From: Micromonospora solifontis
Lineage (GTDB): Bacteria; Actinomycetota; Actinomycetes; Mycobacteriales; Micromonosporaceae
Assembly (NCBI RefSeq): GCF_003725545.1
Contig: NZ_RJLN01000006.1
Span: forward strand, 1 to 64,000
Direction of reading: 5' to 3'
DNA length: 64,000 bases
This document shows, in pieces, positions 36,401-43,530 of the stretch. Below the pieces are notes generated by a model that saw nothing but the letters and a program-made list of their open reading frames with translations, had not been told where the DNA came from and did not search any database. The translations under genes were made by a program, and so were the position numbers. Numbering within the stretch: the stretch's first letter is position 1; the number at the start of each line of letters is the position of its first letter.

Positions 36401-36829
36401 GGCGGAGCCGCCGAGGTACTCGCGGGCTGTGCGTACCGCGGGGTGGTCCGGACCGAGCACCGCGGGCCCGGCGGTGGCGACCCGGTAGTAGTTGCGGCGG
36501 GCCTCGTGCCGGTTGCCCAACTCCTCCGCGACCCCGGCAAGGTCGAAGCTGAGCGCGAGCATCAGCGGGTCGGCCTCGCCGCGGCGACGTTCACCGGCCG
36601 CGTACGCCTCCTCGAGCACCCGTCGGGCGCCGGCCGGATCGTCGGCCTCCCGGTGCAGTCGGGCCAGCATGTGAGCGGCGGCGAGCACATCCGGATGGTC
36701 CTCCCCGTACGCCGGTCGGACCGCCGCGATCGCGGCGGCGAGCAGACGGCGGGCGGCGGCCAGATCGCCGGCGGAGCGCAGCGAGAGGGCCTGGTGTTGA
36801 GCGGCGGTCAGGGGGGAGGGGTGTGACAC
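33449..36829 (-). CDS. Very long Pro-rich protein with TPR-like head and single fn3 tail
   Basis: About 1126 residues. Residues 1-140 are helical TPR-like repeats (RSAGDLAAARRLLAAAIAAV, GARRVLEEAYAAGERRRG). Residues 150-985 are a disordered Pro/Ala/Ser/Gly region, including runs of SAPPTSAPPMSAPPVSTPP. One TM segment (RAVVAVAVGAAVVAVAAAVG) precedes a final fibronectin III domain (about 1040-1125). Topology suggests a cytoplasmic head and an extracellular fn3 tail. It heads the leftward envelope gene cluster. GTG at 36829 is chosen because the TPR homology begins there, but no ribosome-binding site is clear. Confidence 0.72.
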   Translation of the reverse strand: MSHPSPLTAAQHQALSLRSAGDLAAARRLLAAAIAAVRPAYGEDHPDVLAAAHMLARLHREADDPAGARRVLEEAYAAGERRRGEADPLMLALSFDLAGVAEELGNRHEARRNYYRVATAGPAVLGPDHPAVRTAREYLGGSAAAPTPQPGALSGPTMPMPVMPQPHQPPTTAPAPAASTPPRSAPPASHGSTAPQSGLPVAGAEWAPQATPAPASPWAPAASAPANPPPAPPRLVAAPLAPALPPPPVIPAPGAASPPSVAVPPAPPTPPAAPAPRPAVQPPYPAAGAPAAGPHVATPPAAPPPPATTPPAAGPHAATPPAAPPHAAGGPASPPPPSDTPPAFPPPHVAGPPASPLSAPHAAAGPHPVSTPHPAAPAHPPQPPQPPRPAPPAAPAVPGAPTAARASQPVSGPHPVPLGPLPARPVSGIGVPVPPPPAVAPHPDGPPPPPVATRASMDAPPTVAPRPAAPLPPTPVIPVPAAPRPDGPGNAPTPAATSASPAVRTLPPPPVVPAPQAPNPVPPSAPPSPPPATESPAAPRPRPVAPAPSTGGEAGPASGPERSGGEAGPDRTGPADGAPASTAPAPGWDKPTVQVQQIGPLLQEEMERAAASSTSATPVAPTAPVSGPPVGDPAAAGPGVRGPEHGGDASVREPGDGGHGGQASRVGEASGSVASVSGGPFEAGPVGRPADAAPASAPPESGPPAGSPPAGGGPFSAPPTSAPPMSAPPVSTPPMSAPPVSAPPTSALPMGAPPVSAPPTSTPPVSTPPTSGPPVSTPPTSAPPGSSPAAGDAPTSAAPVYAPPRSGPPYPAPFSAPPVSGSPYSGPPYQAPFSAPPASGPPAPPVSAPPVPGYPVSGPPAAAPVSASPVPPWGLTAPPWSSVGPSQPVADRPADPRSEPPSDEDAEPERGPVDPTMPKADEPEDERPGSLPVYDELLTFPDSAQPGPQAYPEQGALPAVPAPFHQPPAYPLGAEEPEPRGRNRAVVAVAVGAAVVAVAAAVGVGAVVLNRDAAPEPGPPPATGGVKPKVSGPPPGELKLRDDSTTITVSWTDPSDGGVPFVVAGGRAGQKLGVMATVDAGTTTYTVNGLSPKLDYCFTVLAVYSTDTYATSGQVCTDRERGTPTN
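34490..34700. repeat. Low-complexity coding repeat (APPxS units)
   Basis: Tandem, slightly diverged 15- to 18-bp units of the form GG(T/C)GCGCTCGTCGGC, GTGCTGACGGGC and similar encode SAPP(T/M/V)S repeats in the proline-rich protein. Copies differ by single substitutions, as expected for slippage-prone coding DNA. Confidence 0.7.
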
Positions 36830-37045
36830 GTGAGCAATGCTGCCCGGAATGGGTGCCCGCACGCTACCCAGGCCGGCGGATCCGATTCGGCTCGCCGTGA
36901 AGAGCCTCCCTGTGACCGCTCTGAACAGGGTAAACGCGGCGCATGGCCGGCGATGTGCATGATCCATCCGGGCCGTGTACAGTAATCCCCCGTGCGGCCC
37001 ACCGGGGCGGCCGAACCGGTGACGAGGTCACCTCGGCCGACAGGG

Positions 37046-37051
37046 TAGGCT
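37046..37051 (+). promoter_or_regulatory. Probable -10 box of tRNA-Leu
   Basis: TAGGCT lies 11 bases before the first base of the tRNA, the usual spacing for a tRNA promoter in actinomycetes. No good -35 box is seen. Confidence 0.4.
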
Positions 37052-37061
37052 GGACGTGCAG

Positions 37062-37148
37062 GTCCGGGTGGCGGAATGGCAGACGCGCTAGCTTGAGGTG
37101 CTAGTGCCCGTATAGGGCGTGGGGGTTCAAGTCCCCCCTCGGACACCA
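37062..37148 (+). tRNA. tRNA-Leu (anticodon GAG), integration site
   Basis: Class II tRNA of 87 nt with encoded CCA. The acceptor GTCCGGG pairs with CTCGGAC (one G-U), the anticodon stem CTAGC/GCTAG encloses TTGAGGT, a long variable arm is present (GCCCGTATAGGGC), and the T arm GGGGGTTCAAGTCCCCC is perfect. Loop position 34-36 is GAG, decoding CUC. An integrase gene begins 258 bp downstream in the same orientation, so the tRNA 3' half is the likely attachment core and the gene was rebuilt on integration. Confidence 0.95.
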
Positions 37149-37170
37149 GTACGAACGACACAGGCTTTGG

Positions 37171-37215
37171 GCCGCTGACCTGGCAGAACTCAGGTTAGCG
37201 GCCTTGATCGTTTTT
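37171..37215 (+). terminator. Rho-independent terminator after tRNA-Leu
   Basis: GCCGCTGACCTG pairs with CAGGTTAGCGGC (12 bp, one G-T) around an 8-nt loop, and TTTTT follows eight bases later. It lies on the element side of the predicted crossover, so it may have arrived with the element. Confidence 0.75.
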
Positions 37216-37229
37216 CGGGCTGTTTGCCG

Positions 37230-37251
37230 CCGTGGGAACACCGTGGGAACA
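37230..37251 (+). repeat. Tandem 11-bp direct repeat next to the attachment site
   Basis: CCGTGGGAACA occurs twice head-to-tail between the tRNA and the integrase gene. Short direct repeats in this position are typical arm-type binding sites for tyrosine integrases; function here is inferred from position only. Confidence 0.55.
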
Positions 37252-37405
37252 CGGGCCCGGACGAGCCCCGCCGCATGACGCCGCCGGGCCGATCTTGTGC
37301 CCGGCGATCGAGACGGTTACGGTCCCACTGTTGCGCATATAGGTGCGTCGGCGGCAGCGCCCGCAGGACACCGGGTCGAGGCCGCCGCGTTCACGTGGAG
37401 GAACG

Positions 37406-38644
37406 GTGGCATCAGTCGAGAAGCGGACGACGAAGGACGGCAAGAGCACTCGGTGGCGGGTGAAGTGGCGCGAGGGCGGCCGCCGCGAGAACCCGTGGAG
37501 CAGCCGCACGTTCGACTACCAGGCCGACGCGAAGCGGTTCAAGACGCTGGTCGAGGTCGTCGGCGAGCGGATGCCGACGCCGGAGCAGCTGGTCGAGCAC
37601 GGCTTCGCCGAGCTCCTTCCCGTCGGCGTGGCCGCCCCGGCGCCGGAGCCCGCCGAGCAGGTGCTGACGTTCCGGGCGTACGCCGAGGAGTGGCTGGGCC
37701 AGCTGGTGAAGCCGCACCCGGAGACGGTGCGCAAGTACCGGGAGCGCTTGGAGAAGCACGTCTTCCCGCGGCTGGGCGACCGGCCGATCGCCGAGATCAC
37801 CCGGCGGGAGATGCGCGAGTGGCAGCAGGCCCTGCGCGACGCCGGCCTCTCGGCGAAGACGATCGCCAACATCCGGGGTGAGAGCGTGGTGCCGATCTTC
37901 AAGGCGGCGTGCCGGCCGGGCGAGGACGGGGAGCCGGCCGTGCGGACGTCGAACCCGATGGACGGGCTGCCGCTGCCCGAGGGCCCGCGCGCCGAGCGGG
38001 ACATCCTGGAGAGCCCGGACGAGGCCCGGCTGTTCCTGGAGGCGGCGTACCAGGTGGACCCGGAGGCGGCGGACCTGCTGCTGTGCAAGCTGTCGACGGG
38101 GCTGCGCTGGGGTGAGGTGTCGGCCCTGCCGCCCCGGGCGGTCAACGTCGCCCGCTCCACGGTGTCCATCGTGCAGGTCCTGCGGAAGGTGAACCGGCGG
38201 TGGGTGGTCGAGCCCAAGCCGAAGACGAAGCAGGGTTACCGGGAGGTGCCGCTGACCGCCGCGGTGGCGCGGATGGTCGCCGAGCGGTGCGCGGCCGCCA
38301 GCCGCGAGCCGGGCCGGCAGTTCGTGTTCGTGGCGCCGCGCGGCAACCACTGGCGGTACGAGGACTTCTACACGGACCGGTGGGTGAAGATCCGCGACCT
38401 GGCCCGCGAGAAGGGTCTGCCGCGCCGGATGACGATGCACGGGCTGCGGCACTCGCTGCTGACGCTGCTGGCCACGGAGGGCGTCGACCTGGCGGCGCTG
38501 CGGACGATGGCCGGGCACGCCAGCGTGACGACGACGATGAACGTGTACGTGCACGCGACGCGGCGGCACCACGAGCCGGTGCGGCAAATCGTCGGGGGCT
38601 TCCTCGGCGTCGATGCGTTGGCCACGGGCTCACCCGTCGGGTAG
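37406..38644 (+). CDS. int: Tyrosine-type site-specific integrase
   Basis: 412 residues. An N-terminal AP2-like arm-binding part (TKDGKSTRWRVKWREGGRRE) precedes a core-binding SAM-like domain (TFRAYAEEWL...) and the catalytic domain. Catalytic residues visible are Arg in STGLRWGEV, His-x-x-Arg in MHGLRHS, His in MAGHAS and Tyr in NVYVHA. It integrates the element into the tRNA-Leu 3' end next to it. GTG at 37406 has GGAGGAA just upstream. A long palindromic terminator follows. Confidence 0.93.
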   Translation: MASVEKRTTKDGKSTRWRVKWREGGRRENPWSSRTFDYQADAKRFKTLVEVVGERMPTPEQLVEHGFAELLPVGVAAPAPEPAEQVLTFRAYAEEWLGQLVKPHPETVRKYRERLEKHVFPRLGDRPIAEITRREMREWQQALRDAGLSAKTIANIRGESVVPIFKAACRPGEDGEPAVRTSNPMDGLPLPEGPRAERDILESPDEARLFLEAAYQVDPEAADLLLCKLSTGLRWGEVSALPPRAVNVARSTVSIVQVLRKVNRRWVVEPKPKTKQGYREVPLTAAVARMVAERCAAASREPGRQFVFVAPRGNHWRYEDFYTDRWVKIRDLAREKGLPRRMTMHGLRHSLLTLLATEGVDLAALRTMAGHASVTTTMNVYVHATRRHHEPVRQIVGGFLGVDALATGSPVG

Positions 38645-38661
38645 CGAGGTCCACCCGACAG

Positions 38662-38694
38662 CGAGCGGGCGGCGGGTCACCCGCCGCCCGCTCG
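38662..38694 (+). terminator. Perfect palindrome after the integrase gene
   Basis: A 16-bp arm CGAGCGGGCGGCGGGT is followed after one base by its exact reverse complement, 18 bp after the integrase stop codon. The real hairpin loop would open a few pairs. Confidence 0.8.
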
Positions 38695-38840
38695 GGCGCC
38701 ATCGACCGGCGGGCTGCACTGGCATCGGCGGGCAGGCAAACGAGGCGTCGACTGGTCGCCGGGACCGGCGCCTTGAGTGGCGAGGCGTGCCGAGCAGTGG
38801 CTCTTGAAGAACCGTCCATGAGATGCGAGTCTCACTCGCT

Positions 38841-39053
38841 ATGAGCCGCAATGGACACGGGCGCCCACGTCAGCCGAGCGACGAAGTCGCGGAACGACGC
38901 GAACGGCGCGATGCACGGATCCGCGCCGAACGCACCGAGCTCGCGATGGCGGAGATGGACGACAAGCCGCCGACCGAGGACATCGAATTCGGACCCGGTC
39001 GTGATACGCGTGCATGGCGCGGAGGATCGCCCGGGCTCGGACGAGGCCGATGA
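38841..39053 (+). CDS. Small charged protein, unknown
   Basis: 70 residues, very rich in Arg and Glu in the first half (EVAERRERRDARIRAERTEL), which would form a charged helix, then DIEFGPGRDTR. I do not recognise a family. Coding is supported only moderately: there is no strong ribosome-binding site and third-position GC is lower than in the integrase. Confidence 0.35.
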   Translation: MSRNGHGRPRQPSDEVAERRERRDARIRAERTELAMAEMDDKPPTEDIEFGPGRDTRAWRGGSPGLGRGR

Positions 39054-39145
39054 CCTGCCCGACGTGGCGCCGTAGCGATCGGATCGCGGCTACTTAGAGA
39101 CGTTGTGGCGGCCCAAGGCCGAAGCGATTTCGATGCGTGAGGGGG

Positions 39146-39940
39146 TCAGGGCAGGATCGCGTCGACGTACCCACCGTCGACCCGCACCGCACCACCGGTC
39201 GTTGCCGAGGACAGCGGTGAGCTGAGATAGGTCACAAGATTGGCGATCTCCTCCGGCTCGATCAATCGCTGCAGCAGCGATTGCGGCCGGTGCTGCCTCA
39301 TGAAAACGCGCTGTGCTTCGTCCCAGGGCAGGTCGCGGTCGACGAGCTGGTAGACGAAGTCCTCCACTCCGCCGGTGTGCGTGGGCCCCGCGATGACCGA
39401 GTTGACCGTAACGCCAGTCCCGGATGCTTCCTTCGCGAACCCTCGGGAAACGGCGAGCAGCGCCGTCTTCGACATGCCGTAGTGGATCATCTCGGTCGGG
39501 ATGACGACCGCGGAGTCGCTGGCGATGTACAGGATCCGCCCCCAACCGCGGCTCGACATGCGGGGTAGATGATGCCGGGTCAGCCTCACGGCGGCGAGGA
39601 CGTTGACCTCGAAGAACTGGCGCCACTCCGCGTCGGTGATCTCCAATGCGGGGCGCGACTCGAAGATGCCCAGGTTGTTGACCAGCACGTCCACGTGAGG
39701 CAGCGCTTCGGCCGCCGCCGCGAAGCCCTCGTCGGAAGCGACGTCGGCCACCACCGGCACCAGAGCCGCCTCGGGCAGCTCCATGCGTAGCTCGTCGATC
39801 GCCCGGTTGACGGAATCGGTCGACCGGCCGTTGACGCCGACGCGTGCTCCGGCGGCGGCCAGGCCGCGGACGATGGCGAGGCCGATGCCCTGCGTGGAGC
39901 CGGTCACGAGCGCAGTCCTGCCGGCCAGGTCGATCCTCAC
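39146..39940 (-). CDS. SDR-family oxidoreductase
   Basis: 264 residues with TGSTQGIGLAIVRG (cofactor loop), VNNLGIF (NNAG-like), Ser in YIASDSAV and the catalytic YGMSK. VNGRST after the second strand suggests NADP(H). The C-terminus (TGGAVRVDGGYVDAI) is typical of 3-oxoacyl-ACP-reductase-like enzymes. It starts with GTG 39940. As a metabolic cargo gene it sits alone between integrase and phage genes and may be a passenger. Confidence 0.85.
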   Translation of the reverse strand: MRIDLAGRTALVTGSTQGIGLAIVRGLAAAGARVGVNGRSTDSVNRAIDELRMELPEAALVPVVADVASDEGFAAAAEALPHVDVLVNNLGIFESRPALEITDAEWRQFFEVNVLAAVRLTRHHLPRMSSRGWGRILYIASDSAVVIPTEMIHYGMSKTALLAVSRGFAKEASGTGVTVNSVIAGPTHTGGVEDFVYQLVDRDLPWDEAQRVFMRQHRPQSLLQRLIEPEEIANLVTYLSSPLSSATTGGAVRVDGGYVDAILP

Positions 39941-40497
39941 AGCTCAAGCGTAGTGGGCGGCCTGCACGGCTCGCACTGGTTGCGACCGCATCCGACGCCA
40001 TCGGGATGTGCGAGCCCAGCGAGCACGTCAGGCCAGATAGGTCGCCAACGGTCCAATGGCAGATCAACGCCGTGGCGGCGTGGCAGGACCAGGAGCGCCT
40101 CGGGTGACCTGCCGCGTCTCCTCGACTCGTCGTTCAGGCGCTGACTTCGGCGCACGGATCTCGGCTCTAACGAGCCGAACGGAGGAGACGGCATGTGCCG
40201 GACATGGCTACCCTTGATCACGGAGCCGGTCGGTTGAACCCGGTGTTGACCCACTGGGCCGTGGTGCTGATTTTCCTTAGTTTGGCTTGCATCTCAACCC
40301 TTGTCTCAGTGTCCGTATCGGCAATGAGTCCTGAGAGCAAGGTGAGCCGGATGGTAGCAACGCCTGTCACCGTTGTTATGTCTGTCGAAGCGGGTCTGAT
40401 GACCAACTTGGCAGCGTCAGCACTGGGTTGAGTCGATCGTCTCCACCCCAGTTACCCTTCCGAGTCGTATGGCAATTGGCAGGCCGGAGATGGCAGG
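39941..40497. other. Stretch without a convincing gene
   Basis: 557 bp of lower-GC sequence. Short frames exist on both strands at 40195-40431 and 40218-40406, each with a hydrophobic or Thr/Ser-rich stretch. They overlap almost fully and neither has a ribosome-binding site. I see no RNA or repeat. Confidence 0.5.
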
Positions 40498-40701
40498 GTG
40501 GACACTGTGACTGGACGGGAGATCGCCGAAGTGGGAACCTGCGAGACCTGTCATGATCCAGTTGACTTTACGAACGAGCAAGCCGTGGCGCACCATACTT
40601 TGCGTACCTCAGATGCCGCCTGTGACGCGTGCTGGCACTGCTGGGACAAGCCTCGTTGTTACAGGTGCTTCAACGCCGACTGCGAGTGCTCAAACCACTA
40701 G
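40498..40701 (+). CDS. Small cysteine-rich zinc-binding-like protein
   Basis: 67 residues with CETC near the N-terminus and a dense C-terminal run of CDAC, CW, CYRC, DCEC (nine cysteines). This is enough for two or three zinc ribbons. It starts with GTG 40498 or 40507. The family is unknown. Small zinc-ribbon proteins are common in actinophages and conjugative elements. Its end overlaps the opposing gene by four bases. Confidence 0.6.
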   Translation: MDTVTGREIAEVGTCETCHDPVDFTNEQAVAHHTLRTSDAACDACWHCWDKPRCYRCFNADCECSNH

Positions 40702-41033
40702 ATGACCGGGACGTCGGCAAGCACAGAACAAACGTCCCGTTGACGCCCAACCGCGGAGCAGCCCAAGCAGTATGAACGTGGCACCAAGACCGATCCACCG
40801 CGCCCGGACACCACGATGCCAATGAGCGTGTCCATGGTGAGCCATGCGGCCGATTCTGTGGCCACCTCGACACGGCCACACGAGACACAGCCCAGCTTCC
40901 CCAAGGGATGTCCAGGCGTGGTGGCCACCCATTGCCCGTCGGGGGCATTGCCGATTGGATCGGTTCCAACCATCAAAATCAGCTGAGCGCTCATCGGCAG
41001 AAGCGGATGTAGCCGTATCGCGTCGTCGGCCAT
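40698..41033 (-). CDS. Unknown 111-residue protein with two CxxC pairs
   Basis: The ATG at 41033 follows CGAGGGTGAAC. Residues KLGCVSCGRVE and YCLGCSA form two CxxC pairs about 38 residues apart, a likely zinc-binding site. A moderately hydrophobic stretch (TMDTLIGIVVSG) lies between. No known family is recognised; it is probably a phage-type accessory protein. Confidence 0.5.
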   Translation of the reverse strand: MADDAIRLHPLLPMSAQLILMVGTDPIGNAPDGQWVATTPGHPLGKLGCVSCGRVEVATESAAWLTMDTLIGIVVSGRGGSVLVPRSYCLGCSAVGRQRDVCSVLADVPVI

Positions 41034-41155
41034 GAGTTCACCCTCGGTAGCCAGTAAGCCGGGGATCGCGTAGCCCATCAAGCGGAGTAGGAAGCAGCAG
41101 CGGGCGGCGTGCCGGTGGGGTGGGGGCGGCGGCTAACCGCCCGTCGGAGACCGAT

Positions 41156-41177
41156 CCTCCTAGGATGGTCTAGGAGG
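41156..41177. promoter_or_regulatory. Inverted repeat downstream of the excisionase-like gene
   Basis: CCTCCTAG and CTAGGAGG are exact complements around GATGGT. The spacer plus right arm contains TGGTCTA, the complement of TAGACCA found in the dyad at 41493, so the two sites may bind the same protein. Confidence 0.45.
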
Positions 41178-41268
41178 TGTGGCGTGGGGCGGGGGCGTCC
41201 AACTGCCGGCATCGGGCCGGCACGTCGCCGATGAGTGCGCAGAACGATCTGTCCTGGACGCCCCCACG

Positions 41269-41451
41269 TCAGCGGCGCCCCGCCAGTGCCGGGCACGCCT
41301 GGTAAGCGGCTTCAAGGTCCGCCTCGGTGAAGCGGACCTTGCGGCCGAGGCGGTGGCAGGGGACGCGGCCCTTGGACACCCAGCGCCGGAGGGTGGTCTC
41401 CGCGATGCGAAGCTTCGCCGCGGCCTCGGCGTAGGTGTAGTCCCTGGCCAC
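41269..41451 (-). CDS. Excisionase-type helix-turn-helix protein
   Basis: 60 residues, a single MerR-like winged HTH (YTYAEAAAKLRIAETTLRRWVSKGRVPCHRLGRKVRFTEADL) of the excisionase type. With the integrase 3 kb away it probably sets recombination direction by bending attachment-site DNA. GTG at 41451 has GGAGGAGGACGAG directly before it. It is divergent from the methyltransferase cassette, and the dyad at 41493-41520 lies between them. Confidence 0.85.
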   Translation of the reverse strand: MARDYTYAEAAAKLRIAETTLRRWVSKGRVPCHRLGRKVRFTEADLEAAYQACPALAGRR

Positions 41452-41492
41452 CTCGTCCTCCTCCTTCCCTCCGGCACTGGTGTTGGGTCACT

Positions 41493-41520
41493 GTAGACCA
41501 TTGCGGCCCGATAGGTCTAC
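41493..41520. promoter_or_regulatory. Dyad symmetry in the divergent region upstream of the excisionase gene
   Basis: GTAGACC and GGTCTAC, separated by 14 bp (about two helical turns centre to centre), form an operator-like dyad between the leftward excisionase gene and the rightward cassette. The half-site TAGACCAT recurs inverted at 41166-41173. Confidence 0.5.
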
Positions 41521-41624
41521 GGTGGGCTACGACAGGCCACGGCGAGAGCGGAAGCCGCCGGCACCTCTCGCTAGCCGCCTGGTGTACGGCTACGATCTGG
41601 CACTGCGCGTGCATGGCACGCGAT

Positions 41625-41697
41625 GCGCTGGAAGTGCTGTTGGCTGGCACGCCGCCGTTCCACGGTGGAGGCCCAGGTTCGAATCCTGGCCGGCGCT
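41625..41697 (+). tRNA. Predicted tRNA-Gly (anticodon UCC), element-encoded
   Basis: A 73-nt cloverleaf. Acceptor GCGCTGG/CCGGCGC (one G-U), D stem GTGC/GCAC with GG in the loop, anticodon stem CCGCC/GGTGG (one G-U) around GTTCCAC, variable AGGC, and T arm CCAGG-TTCGAAT-CCTGG. Loop positions 34-36 are TCC and the discriminator is U, as in bacterial tRNA-Gly. CCA is not encoded (CGA follows). Odd: position 8 is A and 14 is T, the reverse of the usual U8-A14. It lies 25 bp before the methyltransferase-like gene. Confidence 0.65.
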
Positions 41698-41722
41698 CGA
41701 CGCCCGGCCACGGGGGAAGGTG

Positions 41723-43078
41723 GTGAGCGGCGTGTTCCACGGCAGCATCCCGGCTGACCTGCGCTCGATCATCTACGAGCACGCGGAGTCCTGGCCGGAC
41801 ACCGACCTGTACGTCGGCTGCTCGGGGAACTTCACGATCGAGCGGACGCTGCACAGCCGGCCCGGCGAGCGCCGGGCGATCCACGGCAACGACGTCCAGG
41901 CGTACAGCTCGGCGCTCGGCTGGTGGCTGGCCGGCCGGGAGCTGGACTACCGGCTGAAAGACGAGCACCGCGAGGAGCTGGCCTGGCTGGAGCCGTACTT
42001 GGCCACGTCGACGGACACCCTGGCGACGCTGATGCTCGGCACCCGGTTCCTCCAGTACGTCGGCCGGGAGGGCGTCTACTACGAGCGGATGGTTCGGGCG
42101 ACCGTCGGGCAGTTCCCGTCGATGCACGCCAAGACAGTGGGGAAGCTGTCCGCGCTGACGCTGCGGCTGGCCGACTACTACTGCGGTGACGTGCGGGACT
42201 ACCTGCGCGACGTCGTGGCGGCCGACGCGCCGGTGGCGATGTTCCCGCCGTTCTACGCGGGCGACTACGAGCAGCAGTTCGCCGGGATCGACGAGTTCTT
42301 CGACTGGCCGGCGCCGAGCTACGACCTGCTCGACGAGGACGGCAAGGAGGAGATCATCGGCGCGGTGCTCGACCGGCCGCACTGGATCCTCGGCCTGCAC
42401 ATCGCCCGCGACGAGCTGCGCCCCTGGCTGCGCGGCGTCGTCCAGACCAGCAACCGCGGCATGCCGATCTACGTGTACGCCAGCTCGGGCGCGCGGCGCG
42501 TGGTCGCGCCCGCCCAGCAGGTCGCGCCGATCCTGCTGCCGAAGATCGGCCCCGGCGAGGACCTCGGCGACCGTATGGCGATCCACGTGCTGACGGGCGG
42601 CCAGTTCGCGGCCGTGCGGTCGCAGTTCATGAGCAAGACGATCCTGCCCGGCTCCCCGTTGCTCGCCTGCGGCGTCAGCGTCGACGGGAAGCTCGTCGGC
42701 GCGTTCGCGTACCTGCCGCCGAAGTTCGACCCGAGCACCGCCTACCTGATGAGCGACTTCCCCGTGTCGTGGACCCGGTACCGGCGGCTGGCGAAGCTGA
42801 TCGTGATGGCGGCCGCCAGCCGCGAGGCACAGCTGCTGTTGCAGCGGTCCCTGTCGAAGCGGCTGACCGGCTGGTCGACCACGGCGTTCACCGACCGACC
42901 GAACAGCGCCAAGTACGGACGGGGCATCCCCGGCGTGAAGCTGCAGAAGCGCAGCGATGCGGCCGCCGACGGCATCCACCGCTACCAGCTCCAGTACGGC
43001 GGCCCCCTGGGTAACTGGACCCTGCAAGAGGCGCTGGCGGAGTGGAAGCGCCGCCACGGGAAGGACGAGCGACGATGA
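41723..43078 (+). CDS. Phage-type adenine methyltransferase-like / acyltransferase-like two-domain protein
   Basis: About 451 residues. The N-terminal half resembles D12-class N6-adenine methyltransferases: YVGCSGNF at 30-37 looks like the SAM loop, and FPPFYAGDYE near 174 like the DPPY region. Similar actinophage proteins are, to my memory, labelled putative antirestriction adenine methyltransferase. The C-terminal half (VDGKLVGAFAYLPPKF..., TTAFTDRPNSAKYGRG) has the strand-loop pattern of GNAT/Mom-like acyltransferases. It may modify DNA to evade restriction. GTG at 41723 follows GGGGGA by six bases. ATGA overlap with the next gene. Confidence 0.6.
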   Translation: MSGVFHGSIPADLRSIIYEHAESWPDTDLYVGCSGNFTIERTLHSRPGERRAIHGNDVQAYSSALGWWLAGRELDYRLKDEHREELAWLEPYLATSTDTLATLMLGTRFLQYVGREGVYYERMVRATVGQFPSMHAKTVGKLSALTLRLADYYCGDVRDYLRDVVAADAPVAMFPPFYAGDYEQQFAGIDEFFDWPAPSYDLLDEDGKEEIIGAVLDRPHWILGLHIARDELRPWLRGVVQTSNRGMPIYVYASSGARRVVAPAQQVAPILLPKIGPGEDLGDRMAIHVLTGGQFAAVRSQFMSKTILPGSPLLACGVSVDGKLVGAFAYLPPKFDPSTAYLMSDFPVSWTRYRRLAKLIVMAAASREAQLLLQRSLSKRLTGWSTTAFTDRPNSAKYGRGIPGVKLQKRSDAAADGIHRYQLQYGGPLGNWTLQEALAEWKRRHGKDERR

Positions 43079-43530
43079 GCGACGAGCACCGCGGCGGCGA
43101 GCAGGCCGGCTGCCCGAAGACGCTGTGGGACGGGATGACGCCCCACCAGTGCGACAAGGGCGCCGACACGGGCGTGTGCCCGACCCACGGGCGGTTCCGG
43201 CACGACCAGCGGCCGGCCTCAGCCGACCCGGACAGGCCGTGCCCGCACGACGACCTGCACCTGGACGCCGACGTGCAGCGGCTGACCGCCTCCGAAGACG
43301 ACCCCACGGTGGTGGCGTACATCGTGGAGCTCTCGATCCGCTGCCTGAGCTGCCAGGAGCGATTCCGTTGGACGGGCGTGCCCGCCGGGCTTATGCCGAA
43401 CCGGCCGGCCTGCTCGCCCGACGAGTTCGTGCTGCACGCGCCGATCCGGCCCGCGAGCGCCGACCCGGACTTCGGGCTCGGCATCCCCGGGTTCGCCATC
43501 CAGTACCGCGAGGGAGGCGGGCAGCGGTGA
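43075..43530 (+). CDS. Cys/His-rich phage-type protein, unknown
   Basis: 151 residues. Cysteine and histidine clusters (GCPKTLWDGMTPHQCDKG, GVCPTHGRF, CPHDDLHLD, IRCLSCQERFRWTG) suggest one or two zinc-binding sites. The last 40 residues (PDFGLGIPGFAIQYREG) look like a conserved C-terminal motif of proteins in this cassette type. Start and stop overlap both neighbours by four bases, so it is translated as part of the unit. Confidence 0.7.
   Translation: MSDEHRGGEQAGCPKTLWDGMTPHQCDKGADTGVCPTHGRFRHDQRPASADPDRPCPHDDLHLDADVQRLTASEDDPTVVAYIVELSIRCLSCQERFRWTGVPAGLMPNRPACSPDEFVLHAPIRPASADPDFGLGIPGFAIQYREGGGQR

Noticed and set aside
40195..40431. Hydrophobic plus-strand frame overlapping a minus-strand frame at 40218-40406
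   Set aside because: The two frames exclude each other, and neither has a ribosome-binding site or family similarity.
41625..41697. Reading the tRNA candidate as tRNA-Trp (CCA)
   Set aside because: Shifting the loop to place CCA at 34-36 breaks the anticodon stem; UCC gives a full 5-bp stem.
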